DNA of 64,000 bases from Enterobacter sp. C2. GTDB taxonomy: Bacteria > Pseudomonadota > Gammaproteobacteria > Enterobacterales > Enterobacteriaceae. Position numbers and translations under genes: made by a program. How positions within the stretch are numbered: position 1 is the stretch's first letter; each line of letters opens with the position of its first letter. The stretch lies in NCBI RefSeq assembly GCF_019880405.1, contig NZ_CP082269.1:2790001-2854000 (forward strand), given 5' to 3'. Shown piece by piece: positions 49,654 through 58,287 of the stretch. The notes below the pieces were generated by a model that ran no database searches, was not told where the DNA came from, and saw nothing but the letters and a program-made list of their open reading frames with translations.

Positions 49654-51411
49654 ATGGTGACTCATCGTCAACGCTACCGAGAAAAAGTCTCCCAGATGGT
49701 TAGCTGGGGGCACTGGTTTGCCCTGTTCAACATTCTGTTGGCCATGGTTCTTGGCAGTCGTTACCTGTTCGTCGCCGACTGGCCGACCACGCTTGGTGGC
49801 AGGATCTACTCCTGGCTGAGCGTCATCGGCCACTTCAGCTTTCTGGTGTTTGCCACCTATCTGCTGATCCTCTTTCCGCTCACCTTTGTGGTGATGTCGC
49901 AGCGGCTAATGCGCGGGTTCTCCGCCGTGCTGGCTACCATTGGCATGACGCTGCTGCTGATCGATAGCGAAGTCTTTACCCGCTTCCACCTGCACCTTAA
50001 CCCTATCGTCTGGGAGCTGGTGATCAACCCGGACCAGAACGAGATGGCCCGCGACTGGCAGCTGATGTTTATCAGCGTGCCGGTGATCCTGCTGGTAGAG
50101 CTGCTGTTTGCCAACTGGAGCTGGCAGAAGCTGCGCAGCCTGACGCGCCGTCGCCGCTATGCCAAGCCGGTGGCCGCCCTGTTCTTTACCGCCTTTATCG
50201 CCTCGCACCTGAGCTATATCTGGGCTGATGCCAACTTCTACCGGCCAATCACCATGCAGCGCGCCAACCTGCCGCTCTCCTACCCGATGACCGCGCGCCG
50301 CTTCCTGGAGAAGCATGGCCTGCTGGATGCCCAGGAGTATCAGCGTCGGCTGGTTGAACAGGGGAACCCGGAGGCGGTGTCGGTGCAGTATCCGCTGAGC
50401 GATCTGCGCTATCGTGATATGGGGCCGGGTCAGAACGTGCTGCTGATCACCGTCGACGCGTTGAACTATTCGCGCTACGAAAAAGAGATGCCGTCGCTGG
50501 CTGGCTTTGCCACTGAGAATATCACCTTTACCCAGCACATGAGCGCCGGGAACGATACCGATAACGGCCTGTTTGGCCTGTTCTACGGGATCTCACCCTC
50601 CTACATGGACGGCGTGCTGTCGGCGCGTATTCCGGCGGCGCTGGTGACCGCGCTTAACCAGCAGGGCTACCAGCTGGGCCTCTTCTCTTCGGACGGGTTC
50701 AGAAGTTCGCTCTATCGCCAGGCGCTGCTCTCTGACTTCTCCCTGCCTGCAGCGAAGGCGCAGTCCGATAAGCAGACCGCCGACCAGTGGATCAACTGGC
50801 TGGATCGCTATGCGCAGGAAGATAACCGCTGGTTCTCATGGGTTGCGTTGAACGGCACGTCGCTGGACGCTGACCAGCAGGACTTTGAACGCCGCTATGC
50901 GCGTGCCGCCGGTAACGTTGATGCACAGATTGAACGCGTGCTGACCGCCCTGCGCGACGCGGGCAAGCTGGATAAAACGGTGGTTATCATTACGGCGGGC
51001 CACGGCGTCTCCGCTGAGAGTAGTGACATGGATGAGGGCTGGTCGCGGGGCGATCTGCATGTGCCGCTGGTTATCCACTGGCCGGGCACGCCTGCCCAGC
51101 GCATCAGCAAGCTGACCGATCATAAAGATGTCATGACTACCCTGATGCAGCGCCTACTGCACGTTAGCACCCCGGCAAACGAGTACTCTCAGGGTCAGGA
51201 TCTGTTTAACGCCGCGCGCCGCCATAACTGGGTCACCGCCGCAGATAACAATACGCTGGCGGTCACCACGCCGGAAATGACGCTGGTGCTGAAGCACAAC
51301 GGCACCTATCAGACCTACGACCTGAAAGGTGAGAAGATCGGCGATCAGAAGCCGCAGCTCAGCCTGCTGTTGCAGGTGCTGACGGATGAAAAGCGCTTTA
51401 TCGCTAACTGA
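49654..51411 (+). CDS. yejM: YejM (PbgA/LapC), LPS homeostasis regulator
   Basis: This 585-residue essential inner-membrane protein (586 in E. coli) has five N-terminal helices (about 20-190) and a periplasmic sulfatase-like domain (about 240-585). It binds LPS and LapB to control LpxC turnover. The basic linker (KLRSLTRRRRYAKP) and the alkaline-phosphatase fold start VLLITVDALNYSRYE are present. A one-residue difference in length falls in the C-terminal domain. Second gene of yejL-yejM, directly before the tRNA. Confidence 0.97.
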   Translation: MVTHRQRYREKVSQMVSWGHWFALFNILLAMVLGSRYLFVADWPTTLGGRIYSWLSVIGHFSFLVFATYLLILFPLTFVVMSQRLMRGFSAVLATIGMTLLLIDSEVFTRFHLHLNPIVWELVINPDQNEMARDWQLMFISVPVILLVELLFANWSWQKLRSLTRRRRYAKPVAALFFTAFIASHLSYIWADANFYRPITMQRANLPLSYPMTARRFLEKHGLLDAQEYQRRLVEQGNPEAVSVQYPLSDLRYRDMGPGQNVLLITVDALNYSRYEKEMPSLAGFATENITFTQHMSAGNDTDNGLFGLFYGISPSYMDGVLSARIPAALVTALNQQGYQLGLFSSDGFRSSLYRQALLSDFSLPAAKAQSDKQTADQWINWLDRYAQEDNRWFSWVALNGTSLDADQQDFERRYARAAGNVDAQIERVLTALRDAGKLDKTVVIITAGHGVSAESSDMDEGWSRGDLHVPLVIHWPGTPAQRISKLTDHKDVMTTLMQRLLHVSTPANEYSQGQDLFNAARRHNWVTAADNNTLAVTTPEMTLVLKHNGTYQTYDLKGEKIGDQKPQLSLLLQVLTDEKRFIAN

Positions 51412-51445
51412 TTGATTAATTATAAATCAGTCAGCGGGTTGCCTC

Positions 51446-51473
51446 TTGCAATCGATGGTGAAAAGGGTACTAT
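51446..51473 (+). promoter_or_regulatory. Promoter of tRNA-Pro
   Basis: TTGCAA (51446-51451) and TACTAT (51468-51473), 16 bases apart, with a GC-rich discriminator (GCGCC) as in stable RNA promoters. Confidence 0.75.
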
Positions 51474-51486
51474 TAGCGCCACAGAT

Positions 51487-51563
51487 CGGCACGTAGCGCA
51501 GCCTGGTAGCGCACCGTCATGGGGTGTCGGGGGTCGGAGGTTCAAATCCTCTCGTGCCGACCA
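51487..51563 (+). tRNA. proL: tRNA-Pro (anticodon GGG)
   Basis: A 77-base tRNA with encoded CCA. The acceptor stem CGGCACG pairs with CGTGCCG, the T loop GGTTCAAATCC is intact, and the anticodon GGG lies at 51521-51523 in the loop ATGGGGT. The sequence appears the same as E. coli proL, which also follows yejM. The 3' end borders an accessory gene block; tRNA genes are common integration sites, but no direct repeat of its end was found. Confidence 0.97.
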
Positions 51564-51572
51564 AATAATCCC

Positions 51573-51605
51573 AAAAAAAACCAACCGCTTAGGTTGGTTT
51601 TTTTA
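51573..51605 (+). terminator. Terminator of tRNA-Pro
   Basis: Stem AAACCAACC / GGTTGGTTT with a 5-base GCTTA loop and a run of seven T overall on the plus strand. Confidence 0.92.
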
Positions 51606-51743
51606 TGCCTGCTTTTTGCCTGCGTATAAAAAACCTCGCCTCACCGACTATTAATAGTGCATTTTCTAATCGCTCTATCTCCCCCATGCTGTAGCTGAAA
51701 GATCGCTGTTCTCTTCGAACGCTACCAACTTGAGGAATTAACT

Positions 51744-52808
51744 ATGTCATGGGATAATGTTACCGGTATTAAAAATATCAAAATCTGGACAGACTTCTCG
51801 GATTCAACGCAGGGGCATCTGTTCGTTAATGACCAGCATCAGCTGTCATTAAACGTAGGTCTCTCCTTTAACCTAAAATCGGGGGCCACCGAAGGGCCGA
51901 CGAAAGATGAGGTAAAAAGCGCCCTGTCGCTGATCAACAATCAAGATAGCGGCCCGTTAAAATATCTTGCCCTGGCGGACAGCGCCGGACGTTTTAACGC
52001 CATTTACGATCCCTATTATCCTCAGGCTGTCCCTACAGCCGATACGGATCCTGTGGAAGACGGCATCTACGATTTTCAGTTTAGCTATATCGTCTCCAGC
52101 CCCTATTCGATAAATGCCGAATGCTATTCCGAAGAGGTGGCGCTGAAGCTAGAGTATTCTGTCACTGATTCTACTGGAAGTACAAGCCAGAAGATCATAG
52201 AGACCTCTCGCTCCGGTACAGGCTCTTCAATAAAAACCTATGTTTCCGTCGCCTGTTATTCGGCTAAACTTTATGGTGGACCGGGTGCAAACCGTACAAA
52301 TTTAAGGTGTTCGAATACTGAAGCTGAAACTAAAGGAAAAAGCAGTAATGATAACTATGACCATACTGACAGTTCGTTTCATATAGTTTCTCTATATATT
52401 GATGATCCCTATTTTAAAATTTTTTACTTAGAGAATGGACAGGAGCCTGATCCTGATCGTCAAGTGGAACCTTTCTTTATTAATAAAAGCAAAGATAGCG
52501 TCATGTGGGATTACATTTATAACTCATTCTTTCCCAATATAAAATGTGGCAAGATGGACTACACTGTTCAGGCTATAGTGCGAGATGTTAATGACCAGAG
52601 TGACCATATCTACTTTGCACATGTTGATGTACAGCAGCAAGAGAACCAGGTAACTTTTATTGAAATAAGCACTGATGTTAAAAGCCTGGATCACTTTTCA
52701 GGCAGCGACGAACGAATTCATCTAAGCGTATTTGATCAATTTGGTAATAGTGCTTATGTCATTGCTTACCATAGTAGCGATTTAAACTTTATCAAAAGCG
52801 TAAGCTAA
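51744..52808 (+). CDS. Unknown protein, first of three tandem paralogs
   Basis: This 354-residue protein is not recognised. It starts MSWDNVTGIKNIKIWTD and shares with the next two genes the N-terminal pattern (F/NDQHQLSLNVGLSFNL), SEEVAL, the segment YIDDPYFKIF, and the C-terminal FDQFGN. No signal peptide or membrane segment is seen; it appears to be a soluble, beta-rich two-domain protein. It is the most divergent of the three, with extra cysteines in the middle. The ATG follows TTGAGGAAT. AT-rich relative to yejM, so probably acquired. Confidence 0.8.
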   Translation: MSWDNVTGIKNIKIWTDFSDSTQGHLFVNDQHQLSLNVGLSFNLKSGATEGPTKDEVKSALSLINNQDSGPLKYLALADSAGRFNAIYDPYYPQAVPTADTDPVEDGIYDFQFSYIVSSPYSINAECYSEEVALKLEYSVTDSTGSTSQKIIETSRSGTGSSIKTYVSVACYSAKLYGGPGANRTNLRCSNTEAETKGKSSNDNYDHTDSSFHIVSLYIDDPYFKIFYLENGQEPDPDRQVEPFFINKSKDSVMWDYIYNSFFPNIKCGKMDYTVQAIVRDVNDQSDHIYFAHVDVQQQENQVTFIEISTDVKSLDHFSGSDERIHLSVFDQFGNSAYVIAYHSSDLNFIKSVS

Positions 52809-52827
52809 AGTTTAACCTTATAATGCA

Positions 52828-53392
52828 GAGGTGATATTATGTCATGGGATAATGTGAAAGGGGTTAGTTCTGCCCAGATCTGGACGGATAACCCGGATAT
52901 AACCAAGGCGTACCTGTTTGCTAACGGTAATCACCAGGTTAAGCTGACGGTCGCCGTAAGTTTTGTACTGAGCAATATAGCCGAAGCAGGCCCAACGGAA
53001 GATGAGGTGGAAGCTGCAATAACCTTAATTGATTATCAAACCGCTGCCGGGCTTTCGCACCTGAAAACTGGTGACAAGGGGGCATATGCCGCCGTTTATC
53101 AGCCGAACAGTCCTGTTACTATTAAAGCAGTTGAAGACAGTAACACCGGTGCTTACCAGTACGAGTTTGATTACTATATTTCCAGCGACAGCACCATTAA
53201 CGCAAGCTATATGTCTGAAGAAGTTGCTCTACTGATCTCCTATACCGGCAGCGATGGAAAGCCGGTAAGTTACTCGACGGCCAGCGGCAGCAAATCGCAA
53301 AGCTCTGTGGCAGTGACTGTAGAACCCCCGAAAAAATATGGTATGTCAGGTTCGAATATGACACCTGTTGTTTTTAATACTCTCGATGATAA
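52828..53392 (+). repeat. Direct repeat copy 1 (5' half of the second paralog)
   Basis: Aligns without gaps to 53994-54558 at an offset of 1166 bases. Nearly identical from about the ribosome binding site to about 53383, where similarity ends abruptly. Confidence 0.85.
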
Positions 53393-53903
53393 ATTTCAAG
53401 CCAGCGCTACAACAGTGTCAAGCTGGATAAATCATCTTTATGAAACATCTGCAATTCTTTATTCCCTAAGAATAGATGATAGCTATTTTAAAATTATAAA
53501 TTTCATAACAACAAATACGCCTGAATCGCCTAATGCTTGTTTACAGCATACAATAAGTAATTTTTCAGACGATAACGATTATGAATATGTATTCGCTCAT
53601 AGTTTCCTGATTGCAAACAAACCCTTACTTGCTACATTGAATGTATACAGTACAAATTTAGATATCATGAGCTCAGATTCCTGGATTCTAATTGAATATA
53701 GCGGTCAAGTTAGCCAAAGCCCTGGAGAGTTGATTTTTGCTTATATAAACAGTCATATGATATATGCCAAGGGAGGGCCGGGCCCTATTGCTGAATCTAG
53801 TGGGCCAGCTACTTTAACCGCTTACGATCAGTTTGGCAACGATACAGATATTGTCATAAATAGTGATGATAATGGCTATCCCAAACTTGCGAGCGTAAAC
53901 TAA
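52839..53903 (+). CDS. Unknown protein, second of three tandem paralogs
   Basis: This 354-residue protein lacks signal peptide and membrane segments. Residues 1-170 differ from the next gene at only nine positions by my count, including QIWTDNPD, YLFANGNHQVKLTV and VSYSTASGSKSQSS. After about residue 180 the two diverge strongly until the C-terminal YDQFGN. The C-terminal half keeps LRIDDSYFKI. The ATG follows AGAGGTGATATT, 30 bases past the first gene, so one transcript is likely. Function unknown. Confidence 0.8.
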   Translation: MSWDNVKGVSSAQIWTDNPDITKAYLFANGNHQVKLTVAVSFVLSNIAEAGPTEDEVEAAITLIDYQTAAGLSHLKTGDKGAYAAVYQPNSPVTIKAVEDSNTGAYQYEFDYYISSDSTINASYMSEEVALLISYTGSDGKPVSYSTASGSKSQSSVAVTVEPPKKYGMSGSNMTPVVFNTLDDKFQASATTVSSWINHLYETSAILYSLRIDDSYFKIINFITTNTPESPNACLQHTISNFSDDNDYEYVFAHSFLIANKPLLATLNVYSTNLDIMSSDSWILIEYSGQVSQSPGELIFAYINSHMIYAKGGPGPIAESSGPATLTAYDQFGNDTDIVINSDDNGYPKLASVN

Positions 53904-53993
53904 GTTGCCACCCCGGTAATAGGATCTATTTTAATACGTATGCCGCTATTTTAGAGAAACTACTTTTCTCCTCATCTATCGCAATCAATATGA

Positions 53994-54558
53994 GGTAAAA
54001 TATTATGTCATGGGATAATGTGAAAGGGGTTAGTTCTGCCCAGATCTGGACGGATAACCCGGATATGACCAAGGCGTACCTGTTTGCTAACGGTAACCAC
54101 CAGGTTAAGCTGACGGTCGGCGTAAGTTTTGTACTGAGCAATACAGCCGAAGCAGGCCCAACGGAAGATGAGGTAAAAGCTGCAATAACCTTAATTGATT
54201 ATCAAACCGCCACCGGGCTTTCGCACCTGAAAACCGGTGACAAAGGCACATATGCCGCCGTTTATCAGCCGAACAGTCCTGTTGCTATTAAAGTGGTTGA
54301 AGACAGTAATACCGGCGCTTACCAGTACGAGTTTGATTACTATATTTCCAGCGACAGCACCATTAACGCAAGCTATATGTCTGAAGAGGTTGCTCTACTG
54401 ATCTCCTATACCGGCAGTGACGGAAAGCCGGTGAGTTACTCGACGGCCAGCGGCAGCAAATCGCAAAGCTCTGTGGTAGTAACAGTAGAACCGCCGAAAA
54501 AATATGGTATGTCAGACCCGAATTTGACACCTGTTATTTTTAATACTCTTGAAGACAA
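53994..54558 (+). repeat. Direct repeat copy 2 (5' half of the third paralog)
   Basis: Partner of 52828-53392 at an offset of 1166 bases. Marks a recent duplication or gene conversion limited to the N-terminal domain. Confidence 0.85.
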
Positions 54559-55084
54559 ACCAAGTTATACAACAGATACCAGCTCATTTGTAGATACATT
54601 TATAGTGCACAGTGTAGAAATTTATGGACTTTCGATCGATGACTCTTATTTCAGATTTATTAGCTATCAAGCCCCGGATACTCGCTTATCACCTACACAA
54701 TTTCGCCAAATCATAGAGAGTAACTATTCAGCCGGGGATACTCCCGGTTATAAATTATCTCAAGGGTTTCTGCTCAAAGATAATGATGTAAAAAGCATGG
54801 GCAAATCCTATAGTGCTCTGGTAGGAGTAATGGATGCAGATACAGATACAGGAGAGCCTAATGGAGCGATAGCTGAATTAGATGTAGATGTATACCAACG
54901 ATCTGGTCAAATCATTTTTATCAATTTTGACGTAGACGTCAGCTGGTATAACAATTATGGTGACACTCTTTTCAAAGAGAGTGCAAGCGCCAAGCTTACT
55001 GCTTTCGATCAATTTGGCAATCCAGCTTATATTGAAGTAGGTGCCGGGAATAGCTCAACTCTCACGCTTTCAAGCGTTAGCTGA
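54005..55084 (+). CDS. Unknown protein, third of three tandem paralogs
   Basis: This 359-residue soluble protein has an N-terminal domain (1-170) almost identical to that of the second paralog, then its own C-terminal half with LSIDDSYFRF and LTAFDQFGNPAYIE. The C-terminal region contains an acidic stretch (MDADTDTGEPNG). The ATG follows TGAGGTAAAATATT after a 101-base gap. A terminator follows. No catalytic motif was recognised; the pattern suggests a beta-sandwich binding or secreted-type protein, which is inference. Confidence 0.8.
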   Translation: MSWDNVKGVSSAQIWTDNPDMTKAYLFANGNHQVKLTVGVSFVLSNTAEAGPTEDEVKAAITLIDYQTATGLSHLKTGDKGTYAAVYQPNSPVAIKVVEDSNTGAYQYEFDYYISSDSTINASYMSEEVALLISYTGSDGKPVSYSTASGSKSQSSVVVTVEPPKKYGMSDPNLTPVIFNTLEDKPSYTTDTSSFVDTFIVHSVEIYGLSIDDSYFRFISYQAPDTRLSPTQFRQIIESNYSAGDTPGYKLSQGFLLKDNDVKSMGKSYSALVGVMDADTDTGEPNGAIAELDVDVYQRSGQIIFINFDVDVSWYNNYGDTLFKESASAKLTAFDQFGNPAYIEVGAGNSSTLTLSSVS

Positions 55085-55111
55085 ATTATACCTTAACTTA
55101 TAGAAAAGCTT

Positions 55112-55142
55112 TGCGCTGGTCTTGTGACCAGCGTTGTTTTTA
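55112..55142. terminator. Terminator after the paralog trio, shared with mqo
   Basis: Perfect stem CGCTGGTC / GACCAGCG with a TTGT loop, followed by TTGTTTTTA on the plus strand. The mqo stop lies 3 bases further on the other strand, so both sides may use it. Confidence 0.85.
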
Positions 55143-55144
55143 CA

Positions 55145-56782
55145 TTAAGCCAGCTCCGCCTCAACCTGCACCTGTGCCGCTTTCGCCGCTGGCACCGCAT
55201 CCACCACCGGCTGCGGCTCATAGGTCAGGCCCAGCACCTGGCTTGTCTGCTGCAGGACCCGCTGGGTGGCTTCGACGTTGCCGTTAAGCTGCATACCAAA
55301 GCTTGGGATGATCTCCTTCAGCTTCGCCTGCCACGCGGGCGACGCGAACTGGGTCTTAAAGACCTTCTTCATCAGCTCCAGCATGATTGGCGCTGCGGTA
55401 GAGGCCCCCGGAGACGCGCCGAGCAGCGCGGCAATGGTGCCCTGCTGGTCGCTAACCACCTCGGTTCCGAGGCGCAGCACGCCACCCAGCAGCGGATCGC
55501 GCTTGATGATCTGCACCCGCTGCCCCGCCTGCCACAGACGCCACTCCTCTTTTTTCGCCTGCGGATAGTATTCGCGCAGGGCGGCAAAGCGTGCATCGTC
55601 GTTCTGTAGCACCTGCCCTACCAGATATTTCACCAGGCTGAAGTTAGTCAGCCCCACCTTCACCATCGGCATCAGGTTAGACGGGGTGGTTGAGCGCGGC
55701 AGATCCCACAGTGAGCCGTTCTTGAGGAATTTAGTCGAGAAGGTAGCGAACGGTCCGAAGAGCAGCACGCGCTTGCCGTTAAGGATACGGGTATCAATAT
55801 GCGGGACTGACATCGGCGGTGCGCCGACCGACGCCTGGCCGTAAACCTTCGCCAGATGGCGGTTCACCACGTCCGGATTGTCGGACACAAGGAACTGACC
55901 GCCCACTGGGAAACCGGCAAAGTCCCGCGCTTCCGGAATGCCGGACTCCTGCAATAGTTTCAGCGCCGCGCCGCCCGCGCCGATAAAGACAAACTTCGCG
56001 ATGATAGTGCGCGAGCTGCGGGGATGATTGACGTCGGCAACGGTCACCGCCCAGCGGCCATCGGCATTGCGCTTGATGGCGCGCACCTCGGTGCTCAGGT
56101 TTAGTGAAAAGTTCTCGTGCTTTTGCAGAGAGGCCACCAGCTGGCGGGCGATCTCGCCGAAGTTGACGTCCGTCCCCAGCTCGGTGCGGGTGGCGGCAAT
56201 TTTCTGTTTTGCATCGCGCCCTTCCATCACCAGCGGTGCCCAGCGTTTGATTTGCGCGTGGTCTTCACTGTAGCGAATGCCGCTAAAGAGATTGCTCTGC
56301 TGGAGCGCAGCGTAGCGGGCGCGCAGGAAGTTGACGTTCTCTTCCCCCCACACAAAGCTCATGTGCGGTACGGTGTTAATAAAGGAGCGGGGATTATTCA
56401 GCACGCCCGCTTTCACCTGGTGAGCCCAGAACTGGCGGGAGAGATGAAACGCCTCATTGATCTCGATGGCTTTGTCGATGCTGACGCTGCCATCGGCCCT
56501 CTGCGGCGTGTAGTTCAGTTCCATTAATGCAGCGTGCCCGGTGCCGGCGTTGTTCCAGCCCTCGGAGCTCTCCTTTGCGACTTCATCCAGGCGCTCAATC
56601 ATGGTCATTGACCACGTTGGTTCCAGCGCCTGTAGATAGGTTCCCAGCGTAGCGCTCATAATGCCGCCACCCAGGAGGAGTACATCAGTTTCTCGCTTCT
56701 TCGCCGCAGTTGCCTTCCCTGTCCGTGAGGCAGCGCGACTACCCGTAGCCACAGAAGAGAGCACGGCACGCATTTTTTTCAT
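55145..56782 (-). CDS. mqo: Malate:quinone oxidoreductase
   Basis: This 545-residue FAD enzyme (548 in E. coli) oxidises malate to oxaloacetate and passes electrons to quinone at the membrane. The FAD motif [14 protein letters not shown] (about 34-47) and [19 protein letters not shown] are clear. The N-terminus ([31 protein letters not shown]) is basic, unlike the hydrophobic leader-like start of E. coli Mqo. Single gene, divergent from the SulP gene. Confidence 0.96.
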   Translation of the reverse strand: MKKMRAVLSSVATGSRAASRTGKATAAKKRETDVLLLGGGIMSATLGTYLQALEPTWSMTMIERLDEVAKESSEGWNNAGTGHAALMELNYTPQRADGSVSIDKAIEINEAFHLSRQFWAHQVKAGVLNNPRSFINTVPHMSFVWGEENVNFLRARYAALQQSNLFSGIRYSEDHAQIKRWAPLVMEGRDAKQKIAATRTELGTDVNFGEIARQLVASLQKHENFSLNLSTEVRAIKRNADGRWAVTVADVNHPRSSRTIIAKFVFIGAGGAALKLLQESGIPEARDFAGFPVGGQFLVSDNPDVVNRHLAKVYGQASVGAPPMSVPHIDTRILNGKRVLLFGPFATFSTKFLKNGSLWDLPRSTTPSNLMPMVKVGLTNFSLVKYLVGQVLQNDDARFAALREYYPQAKKEEWRLWQAGQRVQIIKRDPLLGGVLRLGTEVVSDQQGTIAALLGASPGASTAAPIMLELMKKVFKTQFASPAWQAKLKEIIPSFGMQLNGNVEATQRVLQQTSQVLGLTYEPQPVVDAVPAAKAAQVQVEAELA

Positions 56783-57039
56783 AATGATAATGCCCTACAA
56801 TTAGTACTGCTTTATTGGAATTTATTGGAGTGAAATCACTTGGATAACTAACCTACCACCATCATCCGTGGATTTAAATATTGTTGAGATAGTACACAGC
56901 AAGTTGATAGATGTTAACAAAAAGTTAGATTTTTATAACGGCTATGACAAAAAAACTGGTATCTCCTGCGCTGCGCCGCTACTATTCTCCGCTTTGTTAC
57001 ACTGCACACTTTCCGTCCGCTTTGATTCTGTGAAACTCT

Positions 57040-58287
57040 ATGCCTGATGCTCAAAAAGCTTTAACTCCTGTACAAGCGGGAAACGTCGCCACGGTGCTGC
57101 GCTCGCCGTCTCTGCTGATGCGTGAAACCCTGGCGGGGGTGATGACTGCCCTGGCCCTGATCCCGGAAGTGATCTCCTTCTCGGTGATCGCCGGCGTCGA
57201 TCCCACCGTGAGCCTGATCGCCTCCGTGGTGCTATGCCTCGGGATGTCCTTCCTTGGCGGCCGCCCGGCGATGGTTACCGCTGCAGCGGGCTCCGTGGCG
57301 CTGGTGATCGGCCCGATGGTGCACCAGCACGGCGTGGAGTACATCCTGCCCGCCGTTTTACTGGCGGGGGTGATCCAGATTGTCTTTGGCCTGACGGGAA
57401 TGGCGCGCCTGATGCGCTTTATTCCGCACACGGTGATGACCGGATTTGTTAACGCGCTGGGGATCCTGATTTTCTTTGCACAGGTGCCGCACTTCTGGAC
57501 CCGTGACCCGCTGATCCTCGGGCTGTTTGTCCTGACGATTTTGATTGTGCTCTGGCTACCGAAGGTGCTGAAGAGCGTCCCCTCCCCGCTGGTCGCTATC
57601 GTAGTGCTGACTCTGTTTACCGTCTTCTCCGGGCAGATCCTGCCGGTAGTGGGCGACGAAGGCCCAATGCAGGGTGGCCTCCCCGGTCTGACTCAGTGGC
57701 TGGTGCCGTTTAACCTGACCACGCTGAGCATCGTCTGGCCCTGCGCCCTGAGCATCGCCTTTGTCGGCCTGATGGAGTCGCTGCTAACGGCGAAGCTGGT
57801 GGACGATCTCACCGAAACGCCGTCAAACAAGGGCCGCGAGAGCGCAGGTCTTGGCATCGCTAACATTCTGGCGGGTTTTTACGGCGGGATTGCGGGCTGT
57901 GCAATGATCGGCCAGACCATTGTCAACGTTGAGATGGGTAAAGGGCGCAGCCGCGTCTCGACCATCGCCGCGGGACTGGTCCTGCTGCTGCTGGTGACCG
58001 CGCTGAGCAACGTGATGGCGAAGATACCGATGGCGGTGCTGGCCGGGATCATGGTGATTGTGGCGGTGAAGACTTTCAACTGGCACAGCATTCAGCCTGC
58101 GCAGCTGAAACGCGCCCCGGTAGCCGAGACGCTGGTGATGCTGGTGACGGTGATTGCCACCGTCACCACCGGGAACCTGGCGATTGGCGTGGTCGCCGGG
58201 GTGGTGCTGATGTTCCTCCTGCCTCCGGTCTTTAGCCGTAAAAAACGCGCTACAGCAGAAAAATCGTCGCCAGACCGAGAAAAATAA
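57040..58287 (+). CDS. SulP-family anion transporter without STAS domain
   Basis: This 415-residue protein has about ten to twelve membrane helices and the SulP core (MTALALIPEVISFSVIAGVDPT, GRPAMVTAAAGSVALV, GLGIANILAGFYGGIAGCAMIGQTIVN). It ends right after the membrane domain with a charged tail and lacks the usual C-terminal STAS domain, as in the short bacterial SulP group. Substrate may be sulfate, bicarbonate or another anion; unknown. Its last 38 bases overlap the end of mgtE on the opposite strand. Confidence 0.9.
   Translation: MPDAQKALTPVQAGNVATVLRSPSLLMRETLAGVMTALALIPEVISFSVIAGVDPTVSLIASVVLCLGMSFLGGRPAMVTAAAGSVALVIGPMVHQHGVEYILPAVLLAGVIQIVFGLTGMARLMRFIPHTVMTGFVNALGILIFFAQVPHFWTRDPLILGLFVLTILIVLWLPKVLKSVPSPLVAIVVLTLFTVFSGQILPVVGDEGPMQGGLPGLTQWLVPFNLTTLSIVWPCALSIAFVGLMESLLTAKLVDDLTETPSNKGRESAGLGIANILAGFYGGIAGCAMIGQTIVNVEMGKGRSRVSTIAAGLVLLLLVTALSNVMAKIPMAVLAGIMVIVAVKTFNWHSIQPAQLKRAPVAETLVMLVTVIATVTTGNLAIGVVAGVVLMFLLPPVFSRKKRATAEKSSPDREK

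Noticed and set aside
51412..51654. 80-residue open frame reading through tRNA-Pro
   Set aside because: It translates the tRNA and its terminator; no conserved protein and no ribosome site.
51564..51743. Phage attachment repeat or integrase at the tRNA end
   Set aside because: I looked for a repeat of the tRNA 3' end downstream to mqo and for integrase motifs and found neither, so an integrative element cannot be claimed.
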